A stretch of DNA of 64,000 nt from Bacillus sp. UNC41MFS5 (GTDB taxonomy: Bacteria; Bacillota; Bacilli; Bacillales_B; DSM-18226): NCBI RefSeq assembly GCF_000686805.1, contig NZ_KK366017.1, forward strand, positions 868,001 to 932,000, given 5' to 3'. How positions within the stretch are numbered: position 1 is the first letter of the stretch; every line of letters begins with the position of its first letter. The translations under genes and the position numbers were made by a program. Positions 25,481-35,282 of this stretch are shown here, in pieces. The notes under the pieces were generated by a model, which was not told the origin of the DNA, made no database searches, and was given only the letters and a program-made list of their open reading frames with translations.

Positions 25481-26869
25481 ATGCCGATTAATTCGTTTGA
25501 AAACTATCCGATGAGCTGGAAGCCATCGATTGATAAAACTAAAAAGCCCATTTATCAAACACTTGCAGGGCAATTGGAACAGGATATTTTAAACGGAGTT
25601 TTATTGCCCGGAACAAAACTTCCCCCACAGCGCGAACTGGCCGATTATTTAGATTTAAATTTGAGTACCATTTCAAAAGCGTTAAAAGTGTGTGAGTTAA
25701 AGGGATTGATAAGTGCCTCTGTGGGAAGTGGCACATTTGTATCATTTGATGCGTTATCGAATTCGTATTTACTTGAAGATACAAAGCCGAAGCATTTAAT
25801 TGAAATGGGAGCGACACTACCAGATAATGCTTCATACGAGCCCCTACTACTCCAACTGAAAAATATGCTGCAAGAGACAGATTATGAAAAATGGTTTGGT
25901 TATGGTCGAGCGGGGGAAAGTCTCTGGCAAAAGGATGCAGCACTAAAGCTAATTCTAAGAGGTGGATTTGAAACCACCGTTGATCACATTTTATTTGCAA
26001 ATGGGGGTCAAAATGCGATTGCTGCTACATTGGCAAGTCTATGTAAGCCTGGAGATCGCATTGGTGCTGACCAGCATACCTATCCTGGCTTAAAAACAAT
26101 TGCAGCGATGCTTAGTGTGCAAATAGTGCCGATAAAGTCAGAGAACTATGAAATGAGTCCAGATGCCTTTGAATATGCGTGTAAAAATGACAATATTAAA
26201 GGCTTATATTTGATCCCAGATTATCATAATCCGACAGCTTCCAGTTTGTCTGTCGAGAATCGAAAAAAGATTGCAACAATTGCCAAAAAGTATAATCAGT
26301 TCATTATCGAAGATGCGACCTATAATCTCCTCAACGAAAAACCAATTCCAGCAGTAGCATCATTTGCACCAGAACAAAGTATCTATATTGCGAGTTTATC
26401 GAAATCAATAGCACCGGGGTTACGTCTAGCCTATGTAGCAGTACCGAGTCGATTCAAGGAGCCAATTTCAAAGGCACTTTATAATCTAAATATATCGGTT
26501 TCCCCATTATTAGCAGAACTCGCAGCACGTACCATTGTATCGAATCAATTTGAAAACATCATTAAGGTTCATCGGGAACAAAAGATTCGTAGAAACCAAG
26601 TCGTAAATCAATATTTATCGGACTATACCTGTTTAGGGACTGAAACAGGTATCTTTCGTTGGTTAATATTACCTGGCAAAATCACAGGTGCAGAATTTGA
26701 AAAGTTAGCTGCACAAAATGGGGTACAAGTGTATGCGGCGGAACGTTTTGTGGTTGGAAATAGTTGTCCAGACCGGGCTGTAAGAGTTGCCGTCAATGCA
26801 ACAGAAACACTTGAAGAGCTTGAGCAAGGATTGATCATCCTCAAAGGTTTACTAAACGATATTACCTAA
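25481..26869 (+). CDS. MocR/PdxR-type GntR regulator with aminotransferase domain
   Basis: A 462-residue fusion. It has a GntR winged helix at residues ~25-90 (KPIYQTLAGQLEQDI, TKLPPQRELADYLDLNLSTISKAL), then a class I aminotransferase fold with the PLP-binding Lys in IASLSKSIAPGLRL. MocR proteins use PLP or a substrate-PLP adduct as signal and usually control amino-acid or amine genes. ATG 25481 has AAAAGG upstream; the in-frame ATG at 25472 overlaps that site. The next gene, an aminotransferase, is the likely target. Confidence 0.88.
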   Translation: MPINSFENYPMSWKPSIDKTKKPIYQTLAGQLEQDILNGVLLPGTKLPPQRELADYLDLNLSTISKALKVCELKGLISASVGSGTFVSFDALSNSYLLEDTKPKHLIEMGATLPDNASYEPLLLQLKNMLQETDYEKWFGYGRAGESLWQKDAALKLILRGGFETTVDHILFANGGQNAIAATLASLCKPGDRIGADQHTYPGLKTIAAMLSVQIVPIKSENYEMSPDAFEYACKNDNIKGLYLIPDYHNPTASSLSVENRKKIATIAKKYNQFIIEDATYNLLNEKPIPAVASFAPEQSIYIASLSKSIAPGLRLAYVAVPSRFKEPISKALYNLNISVSPLLAELAARTIVSNQFENIIKVHREQKIRRNQVVNQYLSDYTCLGTETGIFRWLILPGKITGAEFEKLAAQNGVQVYAAERFVVGNSCPDRAVRVAVNATETLEELEQGLIILKGLLNDIT

Positions 26870-26900
26870 TTTTTTTGCCGTACATTCATAATATTGTTTG

Positions 26901-26931
26901 CCATACAATTATAATGTTGTATGGTTTTTTT
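26901..26931 (+). terminator. Terminator of the MocR gene
   Basis: CCATACAA pairs with TTGTATGG, followed by seven T. Confidence 0.8.
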
Positions 26932-27036
26932 GCGCGTGTTAAGATGTTTTGAAAAGTAACTGAAAATTCAGGGTATTTTAAAGCAAAAGCAGCTATTAAT
27001 TAATTAATTACTAATAATAAAAAGGAATGATGAAGA

Positions 27037-28239
27037 GTGGAAAATAAATTTGCTGAGAGAACTCATTTAGTAAAACCTTCTGAAACACGTGAAATATTAA
27101 AAGTCACAGAAATGCCTGAAGTTATCTCCTTTGCGGGAGGCCTGCCAGCTCCAGAGTTGTTTCCTGTAGAAGCTCTTAAGGATGTTTGCAATGCTGTATT
27201 GAATGAAGAAGGTGCGGCTTCTCTTCAATATAGTACGACTGAAGGATATATACCTCTAAGAGAAGCTGTTTGTCAAAGGATGGAAGCTATAGGAATCAAC
27301 TCAACTATTAAAAATGTTCTTATCACATCAGGATCCCAGCAAGCAATCGACCTTACTGGAAGATTATTTATCAATGAGGGAGATACGATTATTTGTGAAA
27401 GCCCTACCTATCTTGCAGCCATTAATGCATTCAAGTCATACAATCCCAAATTTGTTGAAGTAGCTATGGATGATGATGGGATGGTTATGGAAGAGCTAGA
27501 GAAAAAGCTGCAAGAGCACCCTAACACAAAATTTATCTATACGATTCCAGATTTCCAAAACCCTACAGGTCGCACATTAAAGCTCGAAAGACGAAAGAGA
27601 ATGATAGAGCTCGCTAATCAATATGATGTACTGATTGTAGAGGATAATCCTTATGGAGCGATCAGATTTGCTGGGGAGGCACTCCCGCCATTAAAATATT
27701 TTGACACAGAGGGTAGAGTAATTTATATCAGCACCTTTTCTAAGATTTTTACTCCCGGTCTTCGACTCGGGTGGATTTGTGCAGACGAATCTTTCATTGA
27801 AAAGTACGTTGCATTTAAGCAAACAGCTGATTTACATACTGATAGCTTTGCTCAAAGAATTACAGCTAAGTATTTGGAACTTTACGATATCGAAGAGCAC
27901 ATAAATAAAATCAAAGCTGTTTATAAAGATAGATGTACAGCTATGTTATCTTGTATCAAAGAATTTTTCCCCAAAAATATAACCTACTGTATACCAGAAG
28001 GTGGATTATTTATTTGGGTTGAGCTTCCTGAGTCTGTTGATTCTAGGGAATTATTCGCTGAATGTTTGGCAAATAATGTTGCGTTTGTTCCTGGTACCCC
28101 ATTCTTTCCGAATGGAACAAAGAATAATGCTTTACGTTTAAATTACTCGAATATGCCTAAAGAGAAAATTAGGGAAGGTATGAAGCGTATGGGAGAAGTG
28201 CTCCATCGTGAATTAGAAAAAGAAACAATTCCTTTATGA
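27037..28239 (+). CDS. PLP-dependent aminotransferase, class I/II (2-aminoadipate/LysN-like)
   Basis: A 400-residue fold-type I aminotransferase with SFAGGLPAPELFP at the start, the PLP contacts ITSGSQQAID and PDFQNPTGRT, EDNPYG, and the Schiff-base Lys K236 in STFSKIFTPGLRLGW. This profile matches 2-aminoadipate/aromatic and broad-range aminotransferases. It starts at GTG 27037, with AAGGAATGA upstream. It follows a MocR regulator with its own terminator, so it may be regulated by that protein. The amino donor is not readable from sequence. Confidence 0.85.
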   Translation: MENKFAERTHLVKPSETREILKVTEMPEVISFAGGLPAPELFPVEALKDVCNAVLNEEGAASLQYSTTEGYIPLREAVCQRMEAIGINSTIKNVLITSGSQQAIDLTGRLFINEGDTIICESPTYLAAINAFKSYNPKFVEVAMDDDGMVMEELEKKLQEHPNTKFIYTIPDFQNPTGRTLKLERRKRMIELANQYDVLIVEDNPYGAIRFAGEALPPLKYFDTEGRVIYISTFSKIFTPGLRLGWICADESFIEKYVAFKQTADLHTDSFAQRITAKYLELYDIEEHINKIKAVYKDRCTAMLSCIKEFFPKNITYCIPEGGLFIWVELPESVDSRELFAECLANNVAFVPGTPFFPNGTKNNALRLNYSNMPKEKIREGMKRMGEVLHRELEKETIPL

Positions 28240-28620
28240 TTCAGAGCAGAAAGTCTGACCGAGGAAGTCACACAAATAAACAAGGTCTTGTGCCCAATCT
28301 TATAAATATTATACATTTCCTTAGATTGATGACTACATGCGAGATATTTTTTCTACAACCAGCAATCAATCTTAAATTTTCAACTCAACAATATCGAACG
28401 ATATAACAGGTGATATATTAATGAAAATTGAAATTTGGCTCAATCATGAAAACACATTTTTTCATATAAGGAAAGCTCATTTAAATAGAAGGAATTCGTC
28501 AAAAATTGCTTTTGCCTAAGCTCTTAACGGATAGAACTGCCAAACAGTTGGGTAAAATCGGTTTATATATTGGATAAAAAATTAAAGAATATTTTTTTAT
28601 TCTTAGATAGGAGTACTATA
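28240..28620. other. Intergenic, no supported gene
   Basis: The 381 bp contain a short frame (from ATG 28421, 32 codons, with AGGTGA upstream) and scraps such as PKLLTDRTAKQLGKIG in other frames. None can be assigned. No clear terminator or operator is seen. Confidence 0.5.
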
Positions 28621-29433
28621 ATGCAATTTTTCTTTGATCACCTTGTTTGGTTCTTTAAGGAACCAGAGAAAGCAATTTCACCCTTAAAACAAAGAGGACT
28701 TCATGTTGTGAAGGGTGGCCGTCATGAATCTTGGGGAACATATAATACCCTAACCTATTTTGGCTTAAGTTATATTGAATTTTTAGGAATTGAAAATTTA
28801 TCAATAGCTGAAAAACATGGTGAAAATCGATTGATTACGCAAATCGTTGAACAGCTAGCAAAAGAAAGTCGGGAAGGTCCTGCGAAAGTAGCGATTCGAA
28901 CAAATCAAATTGAAGAACTAGCAATAAAACTTAAAGCAGAAGGACTTACAGTATATGGGCCGCTAACTGGGGAGAGAGTTCGTTCTGATGGTCAAGTAAT
29001 CAGGTGGTCATTGTTATTCCCTGAATACGAGGAAAACAAGGTTTCTTTACCATTTTTTATTCAATGGGAGAAATCAGATGAAGAAAGGTATTCGGAATTA
29101 GAGGAACAAAGACTCATAGGGTCACACATATTAGGCCAACCAAAATTGGAAAGTGTTGGTTTTGTCGTAAATAATTTGGATAAAACATTAGAAATTTGGA
29201 GGAAATTGTTTTGCCTTGAACAAGGAGAGGAGTATATTGATACGGAAATCAATGCACGGTGTAGAATTTTAGAATTGAACAGAACTAATTTATTATTTTG
29301 TACACCAATTGGAGATGGGCCGGCTGCTAAAGTATTAAAAGAAAAAGGGGAGACTCCTCTTTTAGTGAACCTGACTGACACGAATCAAAGTCACTTTTTT
29401 GAAATGTTGGATGGTTATTGGAGGTTCCAGTAA
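28621..29433 (+). CDS. VOC-superfamily protein (glyoxalase-like)
   Basis: A 270-residue protein starting MQFFFDHLVWFFKEPEKA. This is the DHLVW opening of glyoxalase-like domain 3 proteins, followed by GGRHESWGTYNTLTYFG and YIEFLGIEN, the first VOC repeat (~1-120). A second, weaker repeat begins at LESVGFVVNNLDKTLEIW (~175). Function is unknown; relatives bind a metal or small acid. ATG 28621 has GATAGGAG upstream; an in-frame start at 28570 lacks a site. It is monocistronic. Confidence 0.75.
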   Translation: MQFFFDHLVWFFKEPEKAISPLKQRGLHVVKGGRHESWGTYNTLTYFGLSYIEFLGIENLSIAEKHGENRLITQIVEQLAKESREGPAKVAIRTNQIEELAIKLKAEGLTVYGPLTGERVRSDGQVIRWSLLFPEYEENKVSLPFFIQWEKSDEERYSELEEQRLIGSHILGQPKLESVGFVVNNLDKTLEIWRKLFCLEQGEEYIDTEINARCRILELNRTNLLFCTPIGDGPAAKVLKEKGETPLLVNLTDTNQSHFFEMLDGYWRFQ

Positions 29434-29814
29434 TATATTAAAATCATTATATAGTAAATCACAGATTGTGATATGAATATGCTCCTTTTATATTGGCTTG
29501 TAAAATACCCGATACAGTAAAACGTGAGTATGAGTGTCCATCGTATTACAATATAATATAGCCAGCTTCTATAAACTTAAAAAATCCACAAAAATTCCAA
29601 AACGAGAAACTACAAGAGATATAAACAAATGGACTTAAGTTAACAGAGTGCATTTCCTAAATCTAATTAATAATGTAACTATCCAATAATATTGAAGGAA
29701 TCGTTACCTGGTTCAATCACATTTTGCAAAACTAAGTGGCATTATAAGTGTGATTGCCTGCGCCTAGGACCTAAATTCGATTTATTAAATAAACGGAAGG
29801 TAGCTGTTTTATAG
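29434..29814. other. Intergenic, probably decayed coding DNA
   Basis: No intact gene. A short open stretch near 29713-29765 reads QSHFAKLSGIISVIACA but has no start signal, and no family can be named. The stretch ends in the 14-bp hairpin at 29815-29845. Confidence 0.45.
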
Positions 29815-29850
29815 AAATATCCCTCTCCAGTGGAGAGGGATATTTTAATT
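29815..29850. terminator. 14-bp perfect hairpin terminator
   Basis: AAATATCCCTCTCC pairs perfectly with GGAGAGGGATATTT around AGT. Flanking A/T tracts allow function in both directions, including for the LysR gene on the minus strand. Confidence 0.8.
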
Positions 29851-29900
29851 AGTTGAATGAAATAAATTTCAATTGTAGACCAACAAAGTGCATACATTTA

Positions 29901-30809
29901 TTAATTTATAAACTGACACATTTCAGATCTAAGAAACTCAATATAGTGCTTTTCAATTTTAGAAGGTCGTCTTTTCTTATGATGGATTATTGCAAGATTC
30001 GTACTTATGGGTTCGTAATTAATGATATTTACCTCAACAATTTTACCTTCTAATACAAAAGTATTGTTTCTCATTGTTATATCGGGCGCAAAGCTGATTG
30101 CCAAACCATTTGAGACTGTTCGTGTTAATTCTTCCGTGTTGTTTGATGAAAATAATATATTCATTTTTCCAAATGTAAGTTGAAAATGATGAATGAACCA
30201 TCTTATATAATCACCGTTATATAGGACTACCTCTTGCTGAAATATTTCTTCTGGCGTTATGGTTTTCTTCAGTGCAAAAGGTGAGTCACTGGCAACATAA
30301 ACTTTCATTTTTCCTTCAAGTATCGCCTCGAAATGTAAATCCTCTATATTTTTTAATATTCCATCGTAGATGAAGATTAGGCCGATATCTGCTTTATTCT
30401 GTCGTACCAATTCAACAGTAGATTCCGTAATTTGTTCTAAAAATTCGATGGTTGAATGTGGATATAGATTTCTAATTTCCTTCAATGGTTTTAATAAATA
30501 GTTTATAAAAGGCGGCACCGTTGAGACGCGCAGCATACAAGTATGAATTTCTGAACTTTTTCGAGCCTCTCCCATTAATTCTTCATATTTTAACAAAACC
30601 TCATTTGCCTTTTTTATAATGTTAGATCCGTCAGCTGTTAATATGGCCCCAAGACGAGAACGTTCGAATAGTTTGATTCCGAGCTCTTCTTCTATTTTTG
30701 TAATAATCTGGCTGATACCAGATTGACTCATATGAAGATTTTGCGCTGCAATGGAGATAGATTTTGTTTTAGCTACCTCAACAAGTACCTCAAGTTTTTG
30801 TATGTGCAT
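29901..30809 (-). CDS. LysR-family regulator (paralogue A)
   Basis: A 302-residue LysR protein with an N-terminal helix-turn-helix (SISIAAQNLHMSQSGISQIITK, residues ~15-37) and an effector domain from ~90. It shares the opening MHIxxLExxVxVAxT and SQSGISQ helix with the protein at 35283-36200, so the two are paralogues. It is divergent from the protease gene. A perfect palindrome, AAATTTACT-T-AGTAAATTT (30910-30928), in the 276-bp gap is a candidate operator. The effector is unknown. Confidence 0.88.
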   Translation of the reverse strand: MHIQKLEVLVEVAKTKSISIAAQNLHMSQSGISQIITKIEEELGIKLFERSRLGAILTADGSNIIKKANEVLLKYEELMGEARKSSEIHTCMLRVSTVPPFINYLLKPLKEIRNLYPHSTIEFLEQITESTVELVRQNKADIGLIFIYDGILKNIEDLHFEAILEGKMKVYVASDSPFALKKTITPEEIFQQEVVLYNGDYIRWFIHHFQLTFGKMNILFSSNNTEELTRTVSNGLAISFAPDITMRNNTFVLEGKIVEVNIINYEPISTNLAIIHHKKRRPSKIEKHYIEFLRSEMCQFIN

Positions 30810-30909
30810 AGGATGACCACCTTTAACTCCTTAAGTAAGAAATTATCTTAGATTATGAAATTCCTCTATTTTTTATATTAAAGAATATGAACTTACTATT
30901 ATAAACCTT

Positions 30910-30928
30910 AAATTTACTTAGTAAATTT
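30910..30928. promoter_or_regulatory. Perfect palindrome between lysR and protease genes
   Basis: Nine-base arms AAATTTACT and AGTAAATTT flank one T. It has the size and symmetry of a LysR recognition site and lies 100 bp upstream of the LysR start. Confidence 0.5.
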
Positions 30929-31040
30929 GTAGTTATACAATTAGTTCGAATAATTCATAATTTTCTTATATTAATAGAAAGGGTGATATTTAGTAGACTA
31001 AATGTTTTTGTATATTTATGTTCTCTTAATTTTCATTGTT

Positions 31041-31056
31041 TTGCAAGCGTTTTCAT
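31041..31056. promoter_or_regulatory. CcpA cre site, full consensus match
   Basis: TTGCAAGCGTTTTCAT agrees with WTGNAARCGNWWWCAW at every position. It is 30 bp before the protease start codon, where binding would block elongation and give glucose repression of the protease. Confidence 0.65.
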
Positions 31057-31085
31057 TAATTGTTTGAAAGAAGGAGTGTTTATTA

Positions 31086-34000
31086 ATGAAATATCGAAAG
31101 AAAAAATTCCTGCCTGTTATGCTAACAGGTGTACTTGCTTCATCCATTTTTACTTCTTATTTAATACCTCAACATAAATCTTATGCAATCTCAAATTCTG
31201 CAGAATCGATTTTAAATGGACTGTCGGAAGAACAAAGACAGTCTATTAAGCGATTAACTCCACAAGAAGGTTTTATCATTGATCCGAGTTTATTATCATT
31301 GAAGGATAAAACGGCACATGTCATTGTTGAACTTAAAACATCGCCAGTCGAAGAGACTCAGTTGAAATCAAAAGGTGCACTTAACAATAAAAAACAAAAG
31401 ATTCGCGAGGAACAAGAGTTTTTTAAACAGCGATTAAATGATCTTTTTACAAAGGAGAAACCAACTCAAAAATCAAAGAAAGATAAAAATCAATTCGAGG
31501 TTAAACAAACATATGAAAATGTATTTAACGGAATGTCCATGACCGTTCCAACCAATCAAATTCATACGCTCCTTGAGACGGGGGTAGTGAAAAGGATTTG
31601 GAAAGACAATGAAGTAACGCTGCCAATAAATGAGCTTTCTGCTAAAGGAACGACGACTGAAAAAATAGTTCCGCCAGCGCTGCCACATTTGGGTGTTGAC
31701 CGCTTACATATCGAGGGTTTAAAAGGACAAGGAATTAAAGTTGGTGTTATTGATACAGGTATTGACTATCATCACCCTGATTTAAAAGATGTCTATAAAG
31801 GTGGCTATGATTTCGTTGATGACGATGCTGATCCAATGGAATCAACGCCTGCAGATCAATTGGCATCAGGTGAACCCAAGTTTATAGATGGTCTTCCATT
31901 TGTAACAGAGCACGGAACGCATGTTGCTGGAACAATCGCATCTAACCCTAAAAATGATGTTGAATATGCCATGACAGGTGTAGCACCAAATGTTGAATTG
32001 CATGCCTATCGAGTCTTAGGTCACTATGGATCAGGATTAGATTCATGGGTGATCGCAGGTATAGAAAGAGCTATTGAAGATGGTATGGATGTAATTAATC
32101 TATCATTAGGTAATAGTAGTAATAGTTCCTTAAACGCTACCTCAGTGGCCATTAACAATGCGGCATTACAAGGTGTTGTACCAGTTGTTGCCGGCGGAAA
32201 TGCCGGGCCAAATCCTGGAACGCTTGGATCACCAGGCTCCTCACCACTTGCCATAACTGTTGGTGCTAGTGATGTGCCGACAGATATTCCGACTGTAAAA
32301 ACAAGTTTAGGAGATATTTCCGTTCAAAATACTTTAATGGGTTGTGGATTTGGTAAGGATTATTTGAAAGTAATGGACAAAGAGTTTGAAGTGGTTGATG
32401 TAGGAATTGGTACGGAAGAAGATTATTCAGACAAAGAAGTTAATGGGAAAGTGGCATTAATTTCTCGTGGGACTATATCTTTTGATGAAAAAATTCGACG
32501 TGCTCACGAAAAAGGTGCTGTAGCTGTACTGATTTACAATAATGAAGATGGAGAAATTCCATTTTTCTTGGGTGAAAGTTATGGATATGTCCCAACCTTT
32601 AAAATGTTAAAAGGTGATGGAGAAAAACTACAAGATAAATTAAAAACAGATCCTACTATTAAACTTAATCTATCAGATTTACATTCAAATATGACTACTG
32701 GTGATGTGTTAGCCGATTTTAGCTCACGTGGACCAGTAAATAATAACTTTGATATAAAGCCAGATGTAGTAGCACCTGGAGTGTCTACATTTTCTACCGT
32801 TCCAGAATATATTAATAGTCCAAAAGAGGGTATCGACTATTCTAGCGCATATGCAAGTTTAAGTGGTACATCAATGGCGACACCACATGTAGCTGGAGTT
32901 GCAGCCTTATTATTACAATCACACCCAGATTATACAGTAGCAGATGTAAAAGCAGCGCTAATGAATACGGCAGATCCTTTAAAAGGTCGTATGTACAATG
33001 TAAATGAAGTTGGAGCAGGACGCGTAGATGCTTATGAGGCAGTTCACAATACAACGTTATTTGAAGTACAAAATAAGACGACTACCTTAGATGAAAATGG
33101 ATTAAAAATAGAAATCGATGACATTTCAGGATCTATACCTTTTGGTAGTGTTGCACAATCAAGTGAGACTCAAAATAGAAAAACATCGATTTCTATTAAG
33201 AATTTAAGTAGTGAACTAGAAACATATCATACTAGAGTTGAATTTTTAACAATCGATGGTGTCTCAAAGGATGCTGAAAAGAGTGGTGTGACGCTTAAAT
33301 TACCATCTACGATTGAAGTGAATGGAAATGAGAGTAAAAATATTAATGTAGAAATAACAATTCCAGCTAATGCAGAATTTGGGATATATGAGGGATATAT
33401 TTATATAGAAAATGAGTCAAAAACGGCAGAATATCAAATTCCTTTCCATGTTCGTTATGCTAAACCTGGATTCGAAAAACTAAAATTTTATAAACATGCA
33501 TTAACGAATGACCTTAGTAATTTTCATCCATACATCGAGCCGTTTACACCAGTCGATTTCAAGTTAAATAGTCATATGAAAACGATTGATGTAGTGGTTA
33601 GCGATCTAGCTGGCAATCCAATTGGGTTTTATGGCACATTTAATTTAGAAAATGCGTCAGTTGACACGGATTACTTAATATTTTTCGGATTTTCAGGTGA
33701 AGTAAAACATTTTACAGGTGATCCGAATAAACCTTTAGCACTTGAATATGAACCACTTAAAGAAGGTAAATACATTGTTTCTTATATTGGTACAGGAGTA
33801 GATGGTAAAACATATAAAATCGATAATGACATGGTAATCGATAATACAGCTCCAACACTGGAATTTGATAAGAAAACTGGAATCCAAGAACTTTCAAGTT
33901 CAGATTTAACAACTGAAAGTTATGACGGACAGGATTATACAGCATATTGGGTGCATGGAAAATTATATGATGATACGATTGACTATTTAAAAAGTAGAGG

Positions 34001-35222
34001 ACATGACATTACTCAAGAGGCAAATACTGCGTACGCTTATCAAGATTCTTTTTGGCCAACAGCTCAATTTTTCCCAAATGCAAATGGTGAATTTAAATTT
34101 GGTGTCTTACCAGAAGAATATGCAAACTATCCAACTAATGTAAGAATCTATACTTATGATTACGCTACAGCAGGAAATCCGATTTTCCCAGAGTTTACTT
34201 TTATTGATAAGGGAGATCAATATTCTATAATTAAACCAAATACAAAAGGTGTAAGTCTTGAATCGGAGTTTGTAAATACATTTACGGTTCAAAACGCGAA
34301 AGATTTAACAAGTGCTTCTGTAACAATCGATGTCCCTAATTATTATAAAGTTGTAGACGTTAAGCCATCAAAACAGTTAGAGGACCTTACTAAGAAAAAT
34401 AATTGGACTATTAATGTCGCAAAGCCACAAATTACAGAAAGCACGTGGTCTAATATTTCAGAATTTGCTGTAGATATTTCAGACAAAAAGACAAAATTAC
34501 CTGTTTCAATTAATGATGATATTGATTTATTGGATATCACATTAAAAGTAGTAGATGACCATAATTACATGGTAGAAAGTACATTCTATTATCAAGAATC
34601 TTCATATCAAACAAGCTCTGGTAGTAAGTCTTCTTTACCAACATTTGCTGAAAAGTTTAAATTCATTTCCCGGCACTCATGGGTAGAAGGTTACTATCAT
34701 GGTGAAGCAGTTAATTTAGACAACTATGATTTAGATTATTCAAAGATTGGGACAAAAGCTTATCTGGTTGATAAAAACGGTAAAAAGTACCCTGCGGATA
34801 TTTCAGAAAATGGGTATATGACGTATAAGGATATTCCTGCAACGAAAGATGAATATACGTTAATCGTGGATATTCCAGGGCATTTCCTATATAGTAAAAA
34901 ATTAACTTTAAGCAGAACTATTGATGGAAAAGTCCAAGGCAATTTCTATACTGTCTATACGGATACGGCAGCTGCTGGAGATGTCAACGGAGATCATGTA
35001 ATCGATATTTATGACGCAAAGCTTATAGCAAATAATGCAGGAAATACAGGTGATAGGTTAAAAGAAGATCTTAACAAAGATGGAGTCGTTGACATTATTG
35101 ACTTTAACTTTGTCGAAAAGAACTTCATGTCCATCAATCCATACTTCCCAACGTCCAATAAGCCAGTTGAAAAAATGGGTAATCTTACTCTAAAAGAATT
35201 AAAAACACGTTTTAATAAATAA
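31086..35222 (+). CDS. Secreted subtilisin-like (S8) protease with PA and dockerin-like domains
   Basis: A 1378-residue secreted serine protease. A signal peptide (residues 1-~34: MKYRKKKFLP then a hydrophobic stretch to KSYA) is followed by an I9-like propeptide (~60-175). The S8 domain has D223 (GVIDTGIDY), H276 (EHGTHVAG) and S596 (GTSMATPHVAG). A protease-associated (PA) insert lies near ~410-520. Fn3-like and beta-rich regions follow. The C-terminus has two calcium-loop repeats, DVNGDHVIDIYDAKLI and DLNKDGVVDIIDFNFV (~1298-1345), a dockerin-type I pattern. AAGGAGTG precedes the ATG. It acts outside the cell in protein feeding. Dockerin without visible cohesin partners is unusual. Confidence 0.92.
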   Translation: MKYRKKKFLPVMLTGVLASSIFTSYLIPQHKSYAISNSAESILNGLSEEQRQSIKRLTPQEGFIIDPSLLSLKDKTAHVIVELKTSPVEETQLKSKGALNNKKQKIREEQEFFKQRLNDLFTKEKPTQKSKKDKNQFEVKQTYENVFNGMSMTVPTNQIHTLLETGVVKRIWKDNEVTLPINELSAKGTTTEKIVPPALPHLGVDRLHIEGLKGQGIKVGVIDTGIDYHHPDLKDVYKGGYDFVDDDADPMESTPADQLASGEPKFIDGLPFVTEHGTHVAGTIASNPKNDVEYAMTGVAPNVELHAYRVLGHYGSGLDSWVIAGIERAIEDGMDVINLSLGNSSNSSLNATSVAINNAALQGVVPVVAGGNAGPNPGTLGSPGSSPLAITVGASDVPTDIPTVKTSLGDISVQNTLMGCGFGKDYLKVMDKEFEVVDVGIGTEEDYSDKEVNGKVALISRGTISFDEKIRRAHEKGAVAVLIYNNEDGEIPFFLGESYGYVPTFKMLKGDGEKLQDKLKTDPTIKLNLSDLHSNMTTGDVLADFSSRGPVNNNFDIKPDVVAPGVSTFSTVPEYINSPKEGIDYSSAYASLSGTSMATPHVAGVAALLLQSHPDYTVADVKAALMNTADPLKGRMYNVNEVGAGRVDAYEAVHNTTLFEVQNKTTTLDENGLKIEIDDISGSIPFGSVAQSSETQNRKTSISIKNLSSELETYHTRVEFLTIDGVSKDAEKSGVTLKLPSTIEVNGNESKNINVEITIPANAEFGIYEGYIYIENESKTAEYQIPFHVRYAKPGFEKLKFYKHALTNDLSNFHPYIEPFTPVDFKLNSHMKTIDVVVSDLAGNPIGFYGTFNLENASVDTDYLIFFGFSGEVKHFTGDPNKPLALEYEPLKEGKYIVSYIGTGVDGKTYKIDNDMVIDNTAPTLEFDKKTGIQELSSSDLTTESYDGQDYTAYWVHGKLYDDTIDYLKSRGHDITQEANTAYAYQDSFWPTAQFFPNANGEFKFGVLPEEYANYPTNVRIYTYDYATAGNPIFPEFTFIDKGDQYSIIKPNTKGVSLESEFVNTFTVQNAKDLTSASVTIDVPNYYKVVDVKPSKQLEDLTKKNNWTINVAKPQITESTWSNISEFAVDISDKKTKLPVSINDDIDLLDITLKVVDDHNYMVESTFYYQESSYQTSSGSKSSLPTFAEKFKFISRHSWVEGYYHGEAVNLDNYDLDYSKIGTKAYLVDKNGKKYPADISENGYMTYKDIPATKDEYTLIVDIPGHFLYSKKLTLSRTIDGKVQGNFYTVYTDTAAAGDVNGDHVIDIYDAKLIANNAGNTGDRLKEDLNKDGVVDIIDFNFVEKNFMSINPYFPTSNKPVEKMGNLTLKELKTRFNK

Positions 35223-35240
35223 CTTAGTCCCATAAAGAAT

Positions 35241-35275
35241 CCTCCCTTCAATTTTGGAAGGGAGTTTCTTTAACA
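35241..35275. terminator. Terminator between convergent protease and lysR genes
   Basis: CTCCCTTC pairs with GAAGGGAG around AATTTTG, with AAAGAA and TTTCTTT flanks extending the stem. Confidence 0.75.
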
Positions 35276-35282
35276 ATAATCG

